NCBI GenBank assembly: GCA_029261475.1
Contig: JAJDBG010000065.1
Coordinates: 1 to 53,760 of the forward strand
Reading direction: 5' to 3'
Source: Nitrospinaceae bacterium
GTDB lineage: Bacteria; Nitrospinota; Nitrospinia; Nitrospinales; VA-1
DNA length: 53,760 nt
The notes below the pieces were generated by a model. The model did no database searches and was not told where the DNA came from. It saw only the letters and a program-made list of their open reading frames with translations. The position numbers and the translations under genes were made by a program. Each line of letters begins with the position of its first letter. Positions within the stretch are counted from its first letter, which is position 1. This document shows, in pieces, positions 8,301-16,413 of this stretch.

Positions 8301-10387
8301 TGAACTTTTTTAAGTGCGGCCCCTGCTTGAATATAGCCACGGTGAGCTTCGACAACTTCGGGTGCGTATTCGATCAAACGAGCGAAAGTTTTGCGAGCCA
8401 ATTTGATTTCATTGACACGAATTTCCCAAGTGCCTTTTTCAATCCATTTTGAAATTTTACCTTTTCGAGCGGCTTGAATGCGTTCTTTCAGGTTCGCAGA
8501 ACCATCGAATATTTTTTCGTAGGTTTGCAGACTTTGTTCAAAGTTTTCTTCACTTGCGTAAATTTCAGCGAGTGCCATTTGCGCCGCAAACACTTCTTCA
8601 TCAACCTTTGGGTATTTGTTGATCGTGGTTTTGAAGGCTTCCTTTGCCAATAGCGATTCATGGTTCTCTGCATAAAGAGAGCCGATTCGATTTTGTACTG
8701 CCGCGACTAGTTCGGGTATTGAACTGTATTGAAGCGTCAATTGCTGAAGGTTGACTATTTTTTCTGCAAGTGTTTGTGGTGCTTCAAAAAGATTTAGTAT
8801 TTCTTGAGTGGCTCGTTTTCGCCATTTCTTCACATCATAATAATTCTGGATTACGGTCACGAAGGATGCGATCAGACTTTTTCGATCTCCAACCAATTTG
8901 TAAATGCTACTTTTGTAAAAAGCCGCTTGAGCTGAATAAATTTTCTGATCGGGAAATTCTTTGATCACGCGATCAAAATAATCCAAGGCACGGGCAGGAT
9001 CTTTCAATTCACCGTACAAACGCCCGATTTCTACATAAGCTTTGGCTACGACAGCATGTTCTGGTCGTTTGGCGATTTCATTTAAAGTTTTCAAAGCTGA
9101 ATGGACAGCTTGCTCATGCGCTTGCGGCCCGTTTCTTAGAGAAGTCTTTAATGGGAGAGTCGCCAGCTCAATGCGTGACAGCCCTGTGATTGCAGGTTGA
9201 TCGGTATGTAGGGTGACGATCGCATTCAAAATCGAAAGGGCCGAACTGTCCTGTCCCAATTCGCGATAGGCCTGTGCGAGAGCAAGACGAATGGGTGTTA
9301 GTTTGCTTTCGCCCTTAAAATCATGAATCATGTTTTTATAGATCATAATGCATCGAGCAGACGCTGGATTTTCAGGCGGACAAAGCTCGTCTTTGATGCT
9401 GACCGCTTCAGAAAAATTTTGTGCATTAGGGAGCAGACCTTCGATAGGGAGCGATTTGATCGTTCCTCCATTTTGTGTTTGTTCGGTATAGAAAACCCGT
9501 TCTCCAGAAAAAGAGGGAAGGAGATCGTAGCTGTCCGATGCAGTCAGTTGACGCTCGCGTATGGCACGTCCATTTTCAATCTCTATGCTGAAAATATTTG
9601 GATTATCATCAATCGTCAACTCCTCATCGCCATTGGTGTCATCCTCATAACGAGTGAAAACGATGCGCTTCCCATCTTGTGACCATTGAGGGGATAAATC
9701 GATGCTGGGGCCAGAGGTGATTGCTGAAAGAGCCTGAGTTTTTAAATTCATCAGCCAGATGCTTCTTTTATCAGCAAAGGCCAAATAGGAACCATCGGGT
9801 GATATGGCAGGGTCGAGTCCACTTCCCTTCAGAACTCTTGTTTGATTGCGGGTTGCCAATTCTATCTTGTAGATGGATTTTTCCAGGCTGTTGGGCTCGA
9901 GGGAGGTAAAGAAAATGAATTTTTGATCGGGTGACCAGGTAGGGTGTGAATCGGGTGAATCTTCACGCGTCAATCGGATGGGTGAAACCAATTCGGTCGG
10001 AGATTTTGAGATATCGAGAATATATAGATCACCACGGGGATCGTTCCTATGGGAAATAAACGCCACCTTTTTTCCATCGGGACTCACAGCGGGTGAATTG
10101 TCCTCAGTTCCGTGAAAAGTCAGGCGTCGATCAGGACTCTGCAAGCCAGGTGTCAACTGCTTCAGCCATAAATCCAGATTGCCAGAGCGATCGGAAACAT
10201 AAACCAGAGTGCGAGCATCAGCCGAGATTGAGGATGCAAAATTTTGCCCAGGATTAGCCGTAATGCGGATCGGTGTGTTGAAGGGCTCAACAGCACCGAC
10301 AAAAGCAGGGCAGACCCAAAAGCTCACTAAGAGCAAAAAATGAAAGCCGGGCCAAAACGAAGAAAAAGAATGTTTGAAAGTATTCAT
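2351..10387 (-). CDS. Giant secreted protein: TolB-like propeller, TPR arrays, tandem CHAT domains
   Basis: The 2678-residue product begins with a signal peptide (about residues 1-33, cleavage likely near AFVGA). Residues about 50-310 hold PD40/TolB-like propeller repeats (for example AVSPDGKKVAF, AISPDGSYLAF, QWSQDGKRIVF). Long TPR arrays fill about 345-1300 and 1735-2225. A degenerate CHAT domain lies at about 1385-1715 and an intact one at about 2335-2678, after a charged helical stretch. The terminal domain has the caspase-like dyad: His2546 in IASHGEF and Cys2591 in LSGCQTG. CHAT proteins are clan CD cysteine peptidases, often paired with TPR sensors. The signal peptide puts this one in the periplasm or outside. 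The ATG lacks a strong ribosome site. The gene is convergent with the cytochrome gene and divergent from nuoN. Substrate and trigger are unknown. Confidence 0.9.
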   Translation of the reverse strand: MNTFKHSFSSFWPGFHFLLLVSFWVCPAFVGAVEPFNTPIRITANPGQNFASSISADARTLVYVSDRSGNLDLWLKQLTPGLQSPDRRLTFHGTEDNSPAVSPDGKKVAFISHRNDPRGDLYILDISKSPTELVSPIRLTREDSPDSHPTWSPDQKFIFFTSLEPNSLEKSIYKIELATRNQTRVLKGSGLDPAISPDGSYLAFADKRSIWLMNLKTQALSAITSGPSIDLSPQWSQDGKRIVFTRYEDDTNGDEELTIDDNPNIFSIEIENGRAIRERQLTASDSYDLLPSFSGERVFYTEQTQNGGTIKSLPIEGLLPNAQNFSEAVSIKDELCPPENPASARCIMIYKNMIHDFKGESKLTPIRLALAQAYRELGQDSSALSILNAIVTLHTDQPAITGLSRIELATLPLKTSLRNGPQAHEQAVHSALKTLNEIAKRPEHAVVAKAYVEIGRLYGELKDPARALDYFDRVIKEFPDQKIYSAQAAFYKSSIYKLVGDRKSLIASFVTVIQNYYDVKKWRKRATQEILNLFEAPQTLAEKIVNLQQLTLQYSSIPELVAAVQNRIGSLYAENHESLLAKEAFKTTINKYPKVDEEVFAAQMALAEIYASEENFEQSLQTYEKIFDGSANLKERIQAARKGKISKWIEKGTWEIRVNEIKLARKTFARLIEYAPEVVEAHRGYIQAGAALKKVQDNIKFYQDRVKANPNSAVDHYSLGLALTYLSPPDLDQAEKEIGQALAKDAVQVFFHQTLGWIYEQKERISKNKGYLELAIHEYEIASTLSDETGNIQNSADLHLNLGNAHYLLNNHLTALHYYRKRSSLPFYVADREAIYHQRFGESAFKAGLQDTAIVEFRKALQIYKKKKDATRIAELNDRIALAYQDAGDYANAIDYFSRALHLNRDAGKPRSISRALRNIANNLYSLNEETGERDPQTLHKALTHYFEAVDLLGKHGAIKKTKESKGLIGISLETGLGENSSSAAMGFDEKGERKLIFHYVGKIYGDFGRYDLAIKNFKDKLSLIPKDLDIEKNVPVVLEKALLLNQIGNYYWLWGKPEESLDYFRQSHALSLALNNHRGTWVNAANIAQVTLSFASNTPYEKIAGQVESARTLLEKTDQAFTTEPTLAQRKYVAILKNLLGILYYYQAFSKQEIDSSNTKQESSQTLSLALKNLDLDFHNSQRSAQYFEQGLSLVSKPNSKAENLAATIRQNLELARLLIGEKSELNDLPPPASLQWQYSFIQSLLQEGEEKLQSLTKADQLLSQLPYSLIPKDTSSLSLMNDLYRSLTEFYFTAGKMEQALVFSEKGRQLQLIAMRPALTIEDENQLEYAEEIERISLEAKKTATASEPLDSIFAEYAEFVEMMKEDTPELASIYSAQVPDLDLIRSLLEPGQTLIKFQSVNDSLLVFELTDEEVKGIRIPLNRALFDVIDRVGRRGQSASPKDVNLLSLELLTPISATLKTTETLLLSADGVLEFLPWSAMGLSNQALIETTRLIFISSLSHFRFAESKNNLYDSRLLLVPVSQSCNDSIDTQTPAPHIQKTTPNHCSLKKEGNFSTVKGIPQNSQTHDQFMADWSRYGSVQIGGPSFLNGKSTGKIRTSFNPNDLQSIPVQQLYTPAISSRLLVLPNLRYEFSMDTGISPSAPLLHALTFKGYPGVLLRADTKTGEANDAFIQSFYVKLRSVGPAEALRKTQLEYAKQSPSSLEWTRYRYYGFPEMSDEVKKDFARDRFKKNVGLGVGGFKNGDWPSAINYFEKALLLSEYLPDNKLVPALYQKLAESAFNMKDFQKAIDYEKRLIPIAEKNEDTQEMARIERFLGISASLMEEYPTAVGHLKKALELFDTGESLQEMAESYSQLGLVEENALNYQEALSAFQKSESLHSQLKSEVDRAMELRRIGRIYYLRLNQYSEAENYFTQAHDIFSTQNEPEKTAETLLELGLVNEKRGDFGKALEFYKKGEAVAKANDFKKTLSRATLYQANSHWYQANYQKAFQFQKHALEIAKEENDLHQETLIYNTLGLIYWTLNDSQRALDNLNTSLELAKKVPSLTEVASAYNNIGLVHRKEKRYEESLTFFNKALEYDLKSKSKWGQGYTHRNMGMSYLRLGNLDLANKHIELAIGLSQSIGNQTNLVKALLERSNLSLKRGQWETAVAQFQETSDLAKRLNIPEVLWRALRGEAFCLVRMQKLVEAVDVYKKAVSTVDQMRAEIKVEEFQNGFLTDKQEVYQELILLLLDLGKTAESFNYAERSKSRSFIDLLGNQQINLKNDVSQKLFDQLQNQKQLIRKTEDDMALAREQADETRIKNFSSQLVSARNAYQDMLIEAKVSSPQISSFVTVEAIEIEGLQALLEDSVALLEYLQTPNELVIWVASKEKIDVVRVAYKEKDLNALIQDYRTRMQKLAPVDEASRKLHDILISPIESLISQKQVLGIIPHGHLHYVSFASLTDGKAYLFEKYPLFYSPSASVLQYTFARKNSKKSGEVRVLAMGNPDLGDFNYDLPLAEMEANAIKWNFPKIDILTRERAKESWIRDHIGEYQIIHIASHGEFDPINPLFSSLKLTKDTTQDGSLEVNEVFSLKINADLVTLSGCQTGLGELSGGDDVVGLNRAFIYAGTHALLSSLWRVSDISTAILTKHFYRNYVSENKAESLRKAQALVKLFYPHPSYWAAFNLTGDYR

Positions 10388-10551
10388 ATTAATAGGGTGG
10401 TTTGGTGAACTGATATCCAGTTATAAATCTCAGGCTTATATTTACGATATCCTCATTAAAACTCGTAGCTATATAATGAAGATAACTAAAGCCAGAGGGT
10501 AAATCAACGCAGTCGTTAATTTACTTTACTAGGGGCAATGCAAACATTCCC

Positions 10552-10580
10552 TTGAAAAAAGATGTGAAATACTATACAAA
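10552..10580 (+). promoter_or_regulatory. Candidate promoter for nuoN
   Basis: TTGAAA, a 17-base spacer and TACAAA lie about 55 bases before the nuoN start, in the 246-base gap between the divergent giant CHAT gene and nuoN. The boxes are near sigma-70 consensus but the region is AT-rich, so this is weak evidence. I could not pick a clear promoter for the CHAT gene in the same gap. Confidence 0.3.
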
Positions 10581-10633
10581 ATTTACTACATATAGATATG
10601 TGAACACGAACTTTCCAAATTAGCGAAGGCCGT

Positions 10634-12178
10634 ATGGATTTTAATATCGACTTTTCCGACATGTATTGGGTTGCCTTGGGTCCTGAATTAACTATCTTAT
10701 TCACGGCTTTTTTTCTGTTGCTGATTGGGCTGAAGCAATCGTTTGATAATAATGAGTACCTTTCCCGAGCGGCTATGGGTGGCATTTTTGTCGCCTTATT
10801 TTTCTCCATTTCGCTTTGGATCACAGCGCCTGGCGTGGACAGTGCGATGGACCCGGAAATGTTCAGTGCCTCGTTGATTCATGACCGTTTCTCACAAATT
10901 TTTAATATTATATTTCTTATAATGGCCATGTTTGCCATGGCGGGTTCTGTCCGCTACCCGCAAGCTGACCATGAAAATAAAGCTGAATATTTTTGTCTGG
11001 TTTTGACCGCTGTAGCGGGTATGATGTTTTTGGCAAAATCAGGAACCTTGATCACGGCTTTTGTTGCGCTCGAAGTATTTTCTGTTTCTTTGTATATTCT
11101 ATGTGGATTTTCTGCCAAACATGGAACGGGTAGCGAAAGCCCATCGTCGGCTCCGAAATTGAGCTGGGCGACTGCGGCTTCGCAAGAATCTGCGGTCAAA
11201 TACCTTCTGACAGGAGCCTTTGCATCTGCCATATTGGTTTATGGCATGGCTTTGGTTTACGCTGGCACTGGAACGACCGAGATTCGACTCATTGGTCGAC
11301 TGCTGAGTTGTGAAGGCATTGATTGTGGTAATCCATACAGTCACAATCTTCTCGTTTATATGGGGATGGCTTTGATGTTTGTCGGGCTGGGTTTTAAGGT
11401 TTCACTGGTCCCTTTTCATTCCTGGACTCCGGATGTGTATCAAGGCGCACCCACACCAATCACAGGATTTATGTCCGTAGCGACTAAAGCGGCGGCTTTT
11501 GCTTTGATTGCGCGAGTATTTTTTGCAGGGTTTCAGGATATTCAGCAAGTGTGGATGCCCATCCTGTTTGGAATTTCGGTGATAACCATGTTTGTGGGTA
11601 ATATTGCCGCAATTTTCCAAAACGATCTCAAGCGTTTGCTAGCCTACTCAGGTGTTGCTCATGCGGGTTATCTTCTCATAGGTATTGTTGCCAATAGCAG
11701 TGAGGGAATGGCTGGCTTGATCTTCTACCTTGCTATTTATTTGTTTATGAACTTGGGGGCCTTTGCCATCTTGTTCACCATGGAAGGGGAAGGACGAGAA
11801 GGAAATTCAATTTATCGTTTTAAAGGTTTGGCCAAAAAGAACCCTCTGCTGGCTGGAGCAATGAGCCTTTTTATGCTCTCCCTTGCAGGATTCCCTCCCA
11901 CGGCTGGTTTTTTTGGGAAGCTCTTTCTGTTCACGGCGGCCATTGACCAAGGCTATGTACTGTTGACATTGATGGCGGCAGTCGCAACGGTTATTTCCGT
12001 GTATTTTTATCTGCGCATTATCGTTTTGATGTATTTTCATGAAGACGAGAGCGTGCAAATCATTGAAGTTCCTCGTGGGATGGCGGTTCTTATCACCGCG
12101 AGTTCGACGGCCATCCTTTTCTTTGGGATCTTTCCGTCAGTTTTAATGAGCTGGGCGAGTTCCTCTATTCCTTTTTAG
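10634..12178 (+). CDS. nuoN: NADH-quinone oxidoreductase subunit N
   Basis: The 514-residue, roughly 14-helix protein is a Mrp-antiporter-like proton-pumping subunit of complex I. Family signatures are clear: the glutamate in VALEVFSVSLYI, the segment GFKVSLVPFHSWTPDVYQG with its conserved lysine, and NDLKRLLAYSGVAHAGYLL. Length is normal for NuoN. It works in the membrane arm, coupling electron transfer from NADH to quinone with proton translocation. NuoN normally ends a long nuo operon, but here the upstream neighbour is the divergent giant CHAT gene and downstream is a TPR lipoprotein, so the gene is detached from the other nuo genes within this window. An AAGG element precedes the ATG. 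Confidence 0.95.
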   Translation: MDFNIDFSDMYWVALGPELTILFTAFFLLLIGLKQSFDNNEYLSRAAMGGIFVALFFSISLWITAPGVDSAMDPEMFSASLIHDRFSQIFNIIFLIMAMFAMAGSVRYPQADHENKAEYFCLVLTAVAGMMFLAKSGTLITAFVALEVFSVSLYILCGFSAKHGTGSESPSSAPKLSWATAASQESAVKYLLTGAFASAILVYGMALVYAGTGTTEIRLIGRLLSCEGIDCGNPYSHNLLVYMGMALMFVGLGFKVSLVPFHSWTPDVYQGAPTPITGFMSVATKAAAFALIARVFFAGFQDIQQVWMPILFGISVITMFVGNIAAIFQNDLKRLLAYSGVAHAGYLLIGIVANSSEGMAGLIFYLAIYLFMNLGAFAILFTMEGEGREGNSIYRFKGLAKKNPLLAGAMSLFMLSLAGFPPTAGFFGKLFLFTAAIDQGYVLLTLMAAVATVISVYFYLRIIVLMYFHEDESVQIIEVPRGMAVLITASSTAILFFGIFPSVLMSWASSSIPF

Positions 12179-12224
12179 TTCCGTCCCGGAACTCGGTTTA
12201 AACCAACCTTGAATGGGAGACAAT

Positions 12225-13391
12225 ATGTCTCGCTCCAAAACCATTCTTTCTTTCCTGATAATCCTCTTTTTTCTTACAGGATGCGCTGATGAGACGCCTC
12301 AAGAGGTCCTAGATGGATTGATTGAGATTGCGAATGACGATCCTCAAAATCCAGCACCCCGCTATGCTGTTGGTCAAGCGTATTTGAATTTAAAGCAATA
12401 TGGAAAAGCCCGAGAGGAATTCCTCAAGGCCCTTAAAATAGACAAGGACCACGCTCTTTCCCATCGAGGTTTGGGATTGATTTATTACAGTCTAGGGCAT
12501 TTGGGAGATGCTGAAAAGGAATTCAAAGCATCTTTCATGTCTGACAATACAGATACCATCAGTTTGATCAATTTGGGGACTCTCAACCTTGAGCTGAATA
12601 GGATGGCACGCTCGATCAGTTATCTGGATATTGCCGCCAAGCGGGGTATCGAAAAAGCGAGTACTCTAAATAATTTGGGCATCGCCCATTATAAAAAAAA
12701 TGAAATAGCGAAGGCGGTGGAGCAGTGGGAGGAGGCACTGAAAATCAAGCCAGATTTTTCAGAAGCTCGTAGTAATCTTGCTGTCGTTTATCAAGATCAG
12801 GGGAAAAGGAACCTGGCATTTAAAGAGTATAAAGAGGCTCTGAAGTCGGACCCATACAATATCAAGGCGCATTACAATTTGGGTAGTCTCCTGGCGCAAG
12901 CGGGGAAACTGGAGCCGGCGTTGAAACAATGGCGCGTCGGGAAAAAAATCAACCCGAAAGACCCCGATATACTGGCTAAGCTGGGCTGGGTTTATGAAAA
13001 ATTGGGAGACAAAGAGTCGGCAATCAAGGAATATGCTCTATCGGTCAAGTACAAGCCCCACGACCCAGAAGTTAATTTTAGTATGGGAAGGCTCTATTCT
13101 GAGTTTAAAGACCATGATAAAGCCGTTACGGCTTTCAAAAAGACAATCAATCTGAACCCAGACCATGCAGAATCGTATTATCGACTGAGCATTCTTTACG
13201 ATAATTACAATTCTGGCAAAAATGCGATTTCAAATATGATAATTGCAGATCTTCTCTTTCAAAAACAACGCAAAAAGATATTAGCTAAAAAAGCGCAGGA
13301 AAATCTCCGATTGTTTTATAAACACTACGGAATGACAAGGAAAGCTTTTGAGGACATTCCCTTGCCAGATTCCGTCAGAGACTTCGGTTGA
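12225..13391 (+). CDS. TPR-repeat lipoprotein
   Basis: I place the start at the ATG at 12225 because GGGAG stands five bases before it. The frame extends upstream to 12213, but that ATG would overlap the ribosome site. The product (388 residues) starts with a lipoprotein signal (ILFFLTGC) and is then almost entirely TPR repeats, recognisable by G..Y...G....A...F..AL patterns from about residue 45 to 330. TPR lipoproteins usually scaffold envelope complexes; no specific partner is evident. It lies 46 bases after nuoN in the same direction and may be cotranscribed. Its 3' end faces the M16 peptidase gene. Confidence 0.8.
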   Translation: MSRSKTILSFLIILFFLTGCADETPQEVLDGLIEIANDDPQNPAPRYAVGQAYLNLKQYGKAREEFLKALKIDKDHALSHRGLGLIYYSLGHLGDAEKEFKASFMSDNTDTISLINLGTLNLELNRMARSISYLDIAAKRGIEKASTLNNLGIAHYKKNEIAKAVEQWEEALKIKPDFSEARSNLAVVYQDQGKRNLAFKEYKEALKSDPYNIKAHYNLGSLLAQAGKLEPALKQWRVGKKINPKDPDILAKLGWVYEKLGDKESAIKEYALSVKYKPHDPEVNFSMGRLYSEFKDHDKAVTAFKKTINLNPDHAESYYRLSILYDNYNSGKNAISNMIIADLLFQKQRKKILAKKAQENLRLFYKHYGMTRKAFEDIPLPDSVRDFG

Positions 13392-13421
13392 AGTTGCGAA
13401 AGCTGTGAAATAGCATTTCTT

Positions 13422-16349
13422 TTACAAGATCAGTTTTTCGACTCGATCAAACAGGGATTCCGATGCTTTGATTTTTTCCTCGCCTCCCATAACGCAGATT
13501 TTCCCTTCGTCGCGGACTTTCTCGAAGAGTGGGGCAAAGCTCCGCAAATCTTCTAGTGTGGTTGAGAGGAGTTCATCGCGGCGTTGTTGTTTCATTTCGT
13601 GGGTTTTCCCTGTCAACTGCTCGATCATCGCGATATTCCCTTTGCGATCTGCGCTCAAGGGAGGGTCCAAACGTCCCACGCAACCGATGATCGTTTTGGT
13701 CAACTCTTCTTTCGATAAATCGAGATTGGCGAGAAAGTGCGCGACGCCGTCATAAGCCTTCAAAGTTTCTTCCAGATTGGGGTCGCGGTAGGAAACAAAA
13801 CCATAATCACCCGTCAATGGGTCGAATGAGTTCATGCACCCGTAGGCACCGCCTTGTACGCGCACATGGTCCCATAAGTAAGAGGAACTGAGCAGGGATT
13901 TCAGGACCGACCATTGACCTGAGTGCTTGTAACCCAAATCGTAAAGGTTGGCACCTTTGCCAACGTATTGAATGGTGCTCGCGGACATGAACCCTTCGTT
14001 GCAGGCGGGGGCAGGGAAATTCAATTCGACAGCGGGAGGTGCTGATTTTGGAAATCTGTCAGCCAGGGCATTGGTTTTTTTCTCGAAAAGAGAATAGTCT
14101 TTTGCTTCTCCAGTCAAGTTGGCCAACATGTTTTCCTGACAAAAAATCATTTTTGCGATTTGCCTGAAATCTTCTGCAACGGCTTCGGGATCTTTCTCTG
14201 CTTGCAGTAGCAATTGCTCCAGAAATCGGTAACTGCTGATGCCGTCGGTCAATTCGTTGTAGCGTCCCAATTGAGATTGATACGATTGGAGACGAGATAA
14301 AACGTATTGATTGCCATGCGGGATGAGCGAATCTTCCATGTCAGACTTGGCACTGCGGATCAGTTCTATCAGTCGTTTGGAATTGTCGAAATTGTACTCT
14401 CCCAATAATTCGTCGAATACGTCGTACAAATCATCGAGTTTCCCCATCAAACCGCGACCGCCGAAAAATAGATACGAGGTGATTTGGTGTCGATCAGAAG
14501 TTGTGGCACTGGTAAAATGCCAAGGTCGAATTCCGCCGGTATGAATTCCCATGCGCTGAGACATGGCTACGTAATCGCGTTTGTTGGTCCCCATTCCCAG
14601 AATCATCGTGCCGAGCAGAGACAGGTAGGGAAGTTTTTCCATGGGGATGGATTGGGTGTTGAATCCTATCTGTGCGTAAGCGATTTGATTGGCGAATAAA
14701 TCGTGGAATAAAATCTCGGGTGCCGACTCTTTTTTTGTCTCGATGGGAAAACGTTCGCTTTCGCGGTTGATATCTTCCAAGCCCAATTGCGGTAAAGTCG
14801 CAAGCGATTCTGGGGAGTCGGGGGTTACTTGCAATTCTTGCAAGAGCTGAGTTTCTTCAATCAAGCGGTCGATTTCCTCTGTGCTGAGTGTCGATTTGAG
14901 GTCCTTTAACTTCTCTTCTGTTTTCTTTGCTTGTTTGGCAGAGAGCCCCGGCTCTGGAATCATAACGATTCGACTTTGATCGGGGTTGTTCAGGAAGCCA
15001 CTTCGGATCAAGTTTTCAAAATAGCCATTAGAAGATTCCTTTTTGATTTTCTCCATCAACTCGTCGTATCGCAAATGCATCAGTGGGTCAGCGTCATACA
15101 GCCAAGAGGACATGGATTGGATGTTGTAAACCACGCCCTTTGAGAATCCACCGAAATTGGCTTCGCGAAGTTTGAAGTCGTAAGAGTTGACGGCAGAAAG
15201 AATCATATCCTCCTCAATACCTTCATCTGCGAGCTTTTTGAGCGTGTTTTGAATGATCTCCAATATCTTTGCTTCGTGTTCAGACTCAGTTCCCTTGAGT
15301 CCAACGGCAAAAATTGTTTCGAGTCGATTGTCATCGAATCCACCGCCGATGACTTCGCTTCCTAATTCAGAATCCATTAAAGCCTTTCTCAAGGGCGAAG
15401 CCGATGAGCCCATGAGCAAGTGGCTCAATATGCTGAAGCCGAGACAATGCTCTTGATCGGATGCGAGTCCCATTCGATACCCTACGATGAAAAAAGTTTT
15501 CTTCTCTGTAGATTCTTCAAGCGCGACGGGATAATTGAACTGAATGCGACGTGGCTCTGTGAAAGGGGTTTGCAAGGAAATTGCCGAGTTCACCTCTATC
15601 TTCGAGAATTCTTGCAAATAATTATTTTGCAGGTATTGCAGATATTCCGAGGTGTCTCCATCGCCGTAGAGGAACAAATAGCTATTAGAAGGGTGGTAAT
15701 ACTTTTGATGAAATTCGGTGAATTCTTCGTAGGTCAAATCGGGAATGGCTTCGGGATCGCCTCCAGATTCGAAACCATAAATCGTATCGGGAAAGAGAGA
15801 GTGCGCCAGGCTACGGTCGAGTATGCTTTCAGGGCTTGAGAAAACACCTTTCATTTCGTTGAAGACAACGCCTTTGTACTCCAGCTCGGCACTTGTGTTC
15901 TCCAATTCATGATGCCAACCTTCTTGCTTGAAAGTATTTTCGGAAATTTTAGGATAGAAAACCGCGTCGAGGTAAACACCCATCAAATTGAAGAAATCTT
16001 TTTTGTTCCGACTTGCTACGGGATAAAGCGTTTTGTCGGGAAAGGTCATGGCGTTGAGAAAAGTTTGGAGGCTTCCTTTCATCAATTCCATGAAGGGTTC
16101 CTTGACGGGGTACTTGCGTGAGCCGCAAAGGACACTGTGTTCCAGGATGTGAGCAACTCCACGGTCGTTAGCAGGTGGTGTTCGAAACCCTGCGCTGAAT
16201 ACTTTATTGTCGTCGTCATTTTCCAAAAAGAGAACGCGCGCACCCGTTGCTGAGTGCTCGAAACGAAGTGCCAGGGAGTTCAGTTCTTCGATGTCTTCTT
16301 TTTGTACGAGTTTAAATCCGAAATAACTTTTATCGAGTTCGAAGCTCAT
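13422..16349 (-). CDS. M16C zinc metallopeptidase (PreP/falcilysin-like)
   Basis: The 975-residue size and domain order match the M16C family (presequence protease type), in which two homologous halves enclose a chamber. The inverted zinc motif is intact: H67-I-L-E70-H71. A likely distal Glu ligand lies in the segment GVVFNEMKG. The following region (GSRKYPVKEPFMEL, then FPDKTLYPVAS) is highly characteristic of this subfamily. These enzymes degrade short unfolded peptides. There is no signal peptide, so it should be cytoplasmic. It is downstream of, and codirectional with, the exonuclease III gene across 64 bases, which contain only a weak hairpin. Confidence 0.9.
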   Translation of the reverse strand: MSFELDKSYFGFKLVQKEDIEELNSLALRFEHSATGARVLFLENDDDNKVFSAGFRTPPANDRGVAHILEHSVLCGSRKYPVKEPFMELMKGSLQTFLNAMTFPDKTLYPVASRNKKDFFNLMGVYLDAVFYPKISENTFKQEGWHHELENTSAELEYKGVVFNEMKGVFSSPESILDRSLAHSLFPDTIYGFESGGDPEAIPDLTYEEFTEFHQKYYHPSNSYLFLYGDGDTSEYLQYLQNNYLQEFSKIEVNSAISLQTPFTEPRRIQFNYPVALEESTEKKTFFIVGYRMGLASDQEHCLGFSILSHLLMGSSASPLRKALMDSELGSEVIGGGFDDNRLETIFAVGLKGTESEHEAKILEIIQNTLKKLADEGIEEDMILSAVNSYDFKLREANFGGFSKGVVYNIQSMSSWLYDADPLMHLRYDELMEKIKKESSNGYFENLIRSGFLNNPDQSRIVMIPEPGLSAKQAKKTEEKLKDLKSTLSTEEIDRLIEETQLLQELQVTPDSPESLATLPQLGLEDINRESERFPIETKKESAPEILFHDLFANQIAYAQIGFNTQSIPMEKLPYLSLLGTMILGMGTNKRDYVAMSQRMGIHTGGIRPWHFTSATTSDRHQITSYLFFGGRGLMGKLDDLYDVFDELLGEYNFDNSKRLIELIRSAKSDMEDSLIPHGNQYVLSRLQSYQSQLGRYNELTDGISSYRFLEQLLLQAEKDPEAVAEDFRQIAKMIFCQENMLANLTGEAKDYSLFEKKTNALADRFPKSAPPAVELNFPAPACNEGFMSASTIQYVGKGANLYDLGYKHSGQWSVLKSLLSSSYLWDHVRVQGGAYGCMNSFDPLTGDYGFVSYRDPNLEETLKAYDGVAHFLANLDLSKEELTKTIIGCVGRLDPPLSADRKGNIAMIEQLTGKTHEMKQQRRDELLSTTLEDLRSFAPLFEKVRDEGKICVMGGEEKIKASESLFDRVEKLIL

Positions 16350-16413
16350 ATTTGTCCTTTATTAAGCACCACAAAAAGGGTGCGGAAGTGGTAAAGAATT
16401 TTTGAAATATTTT

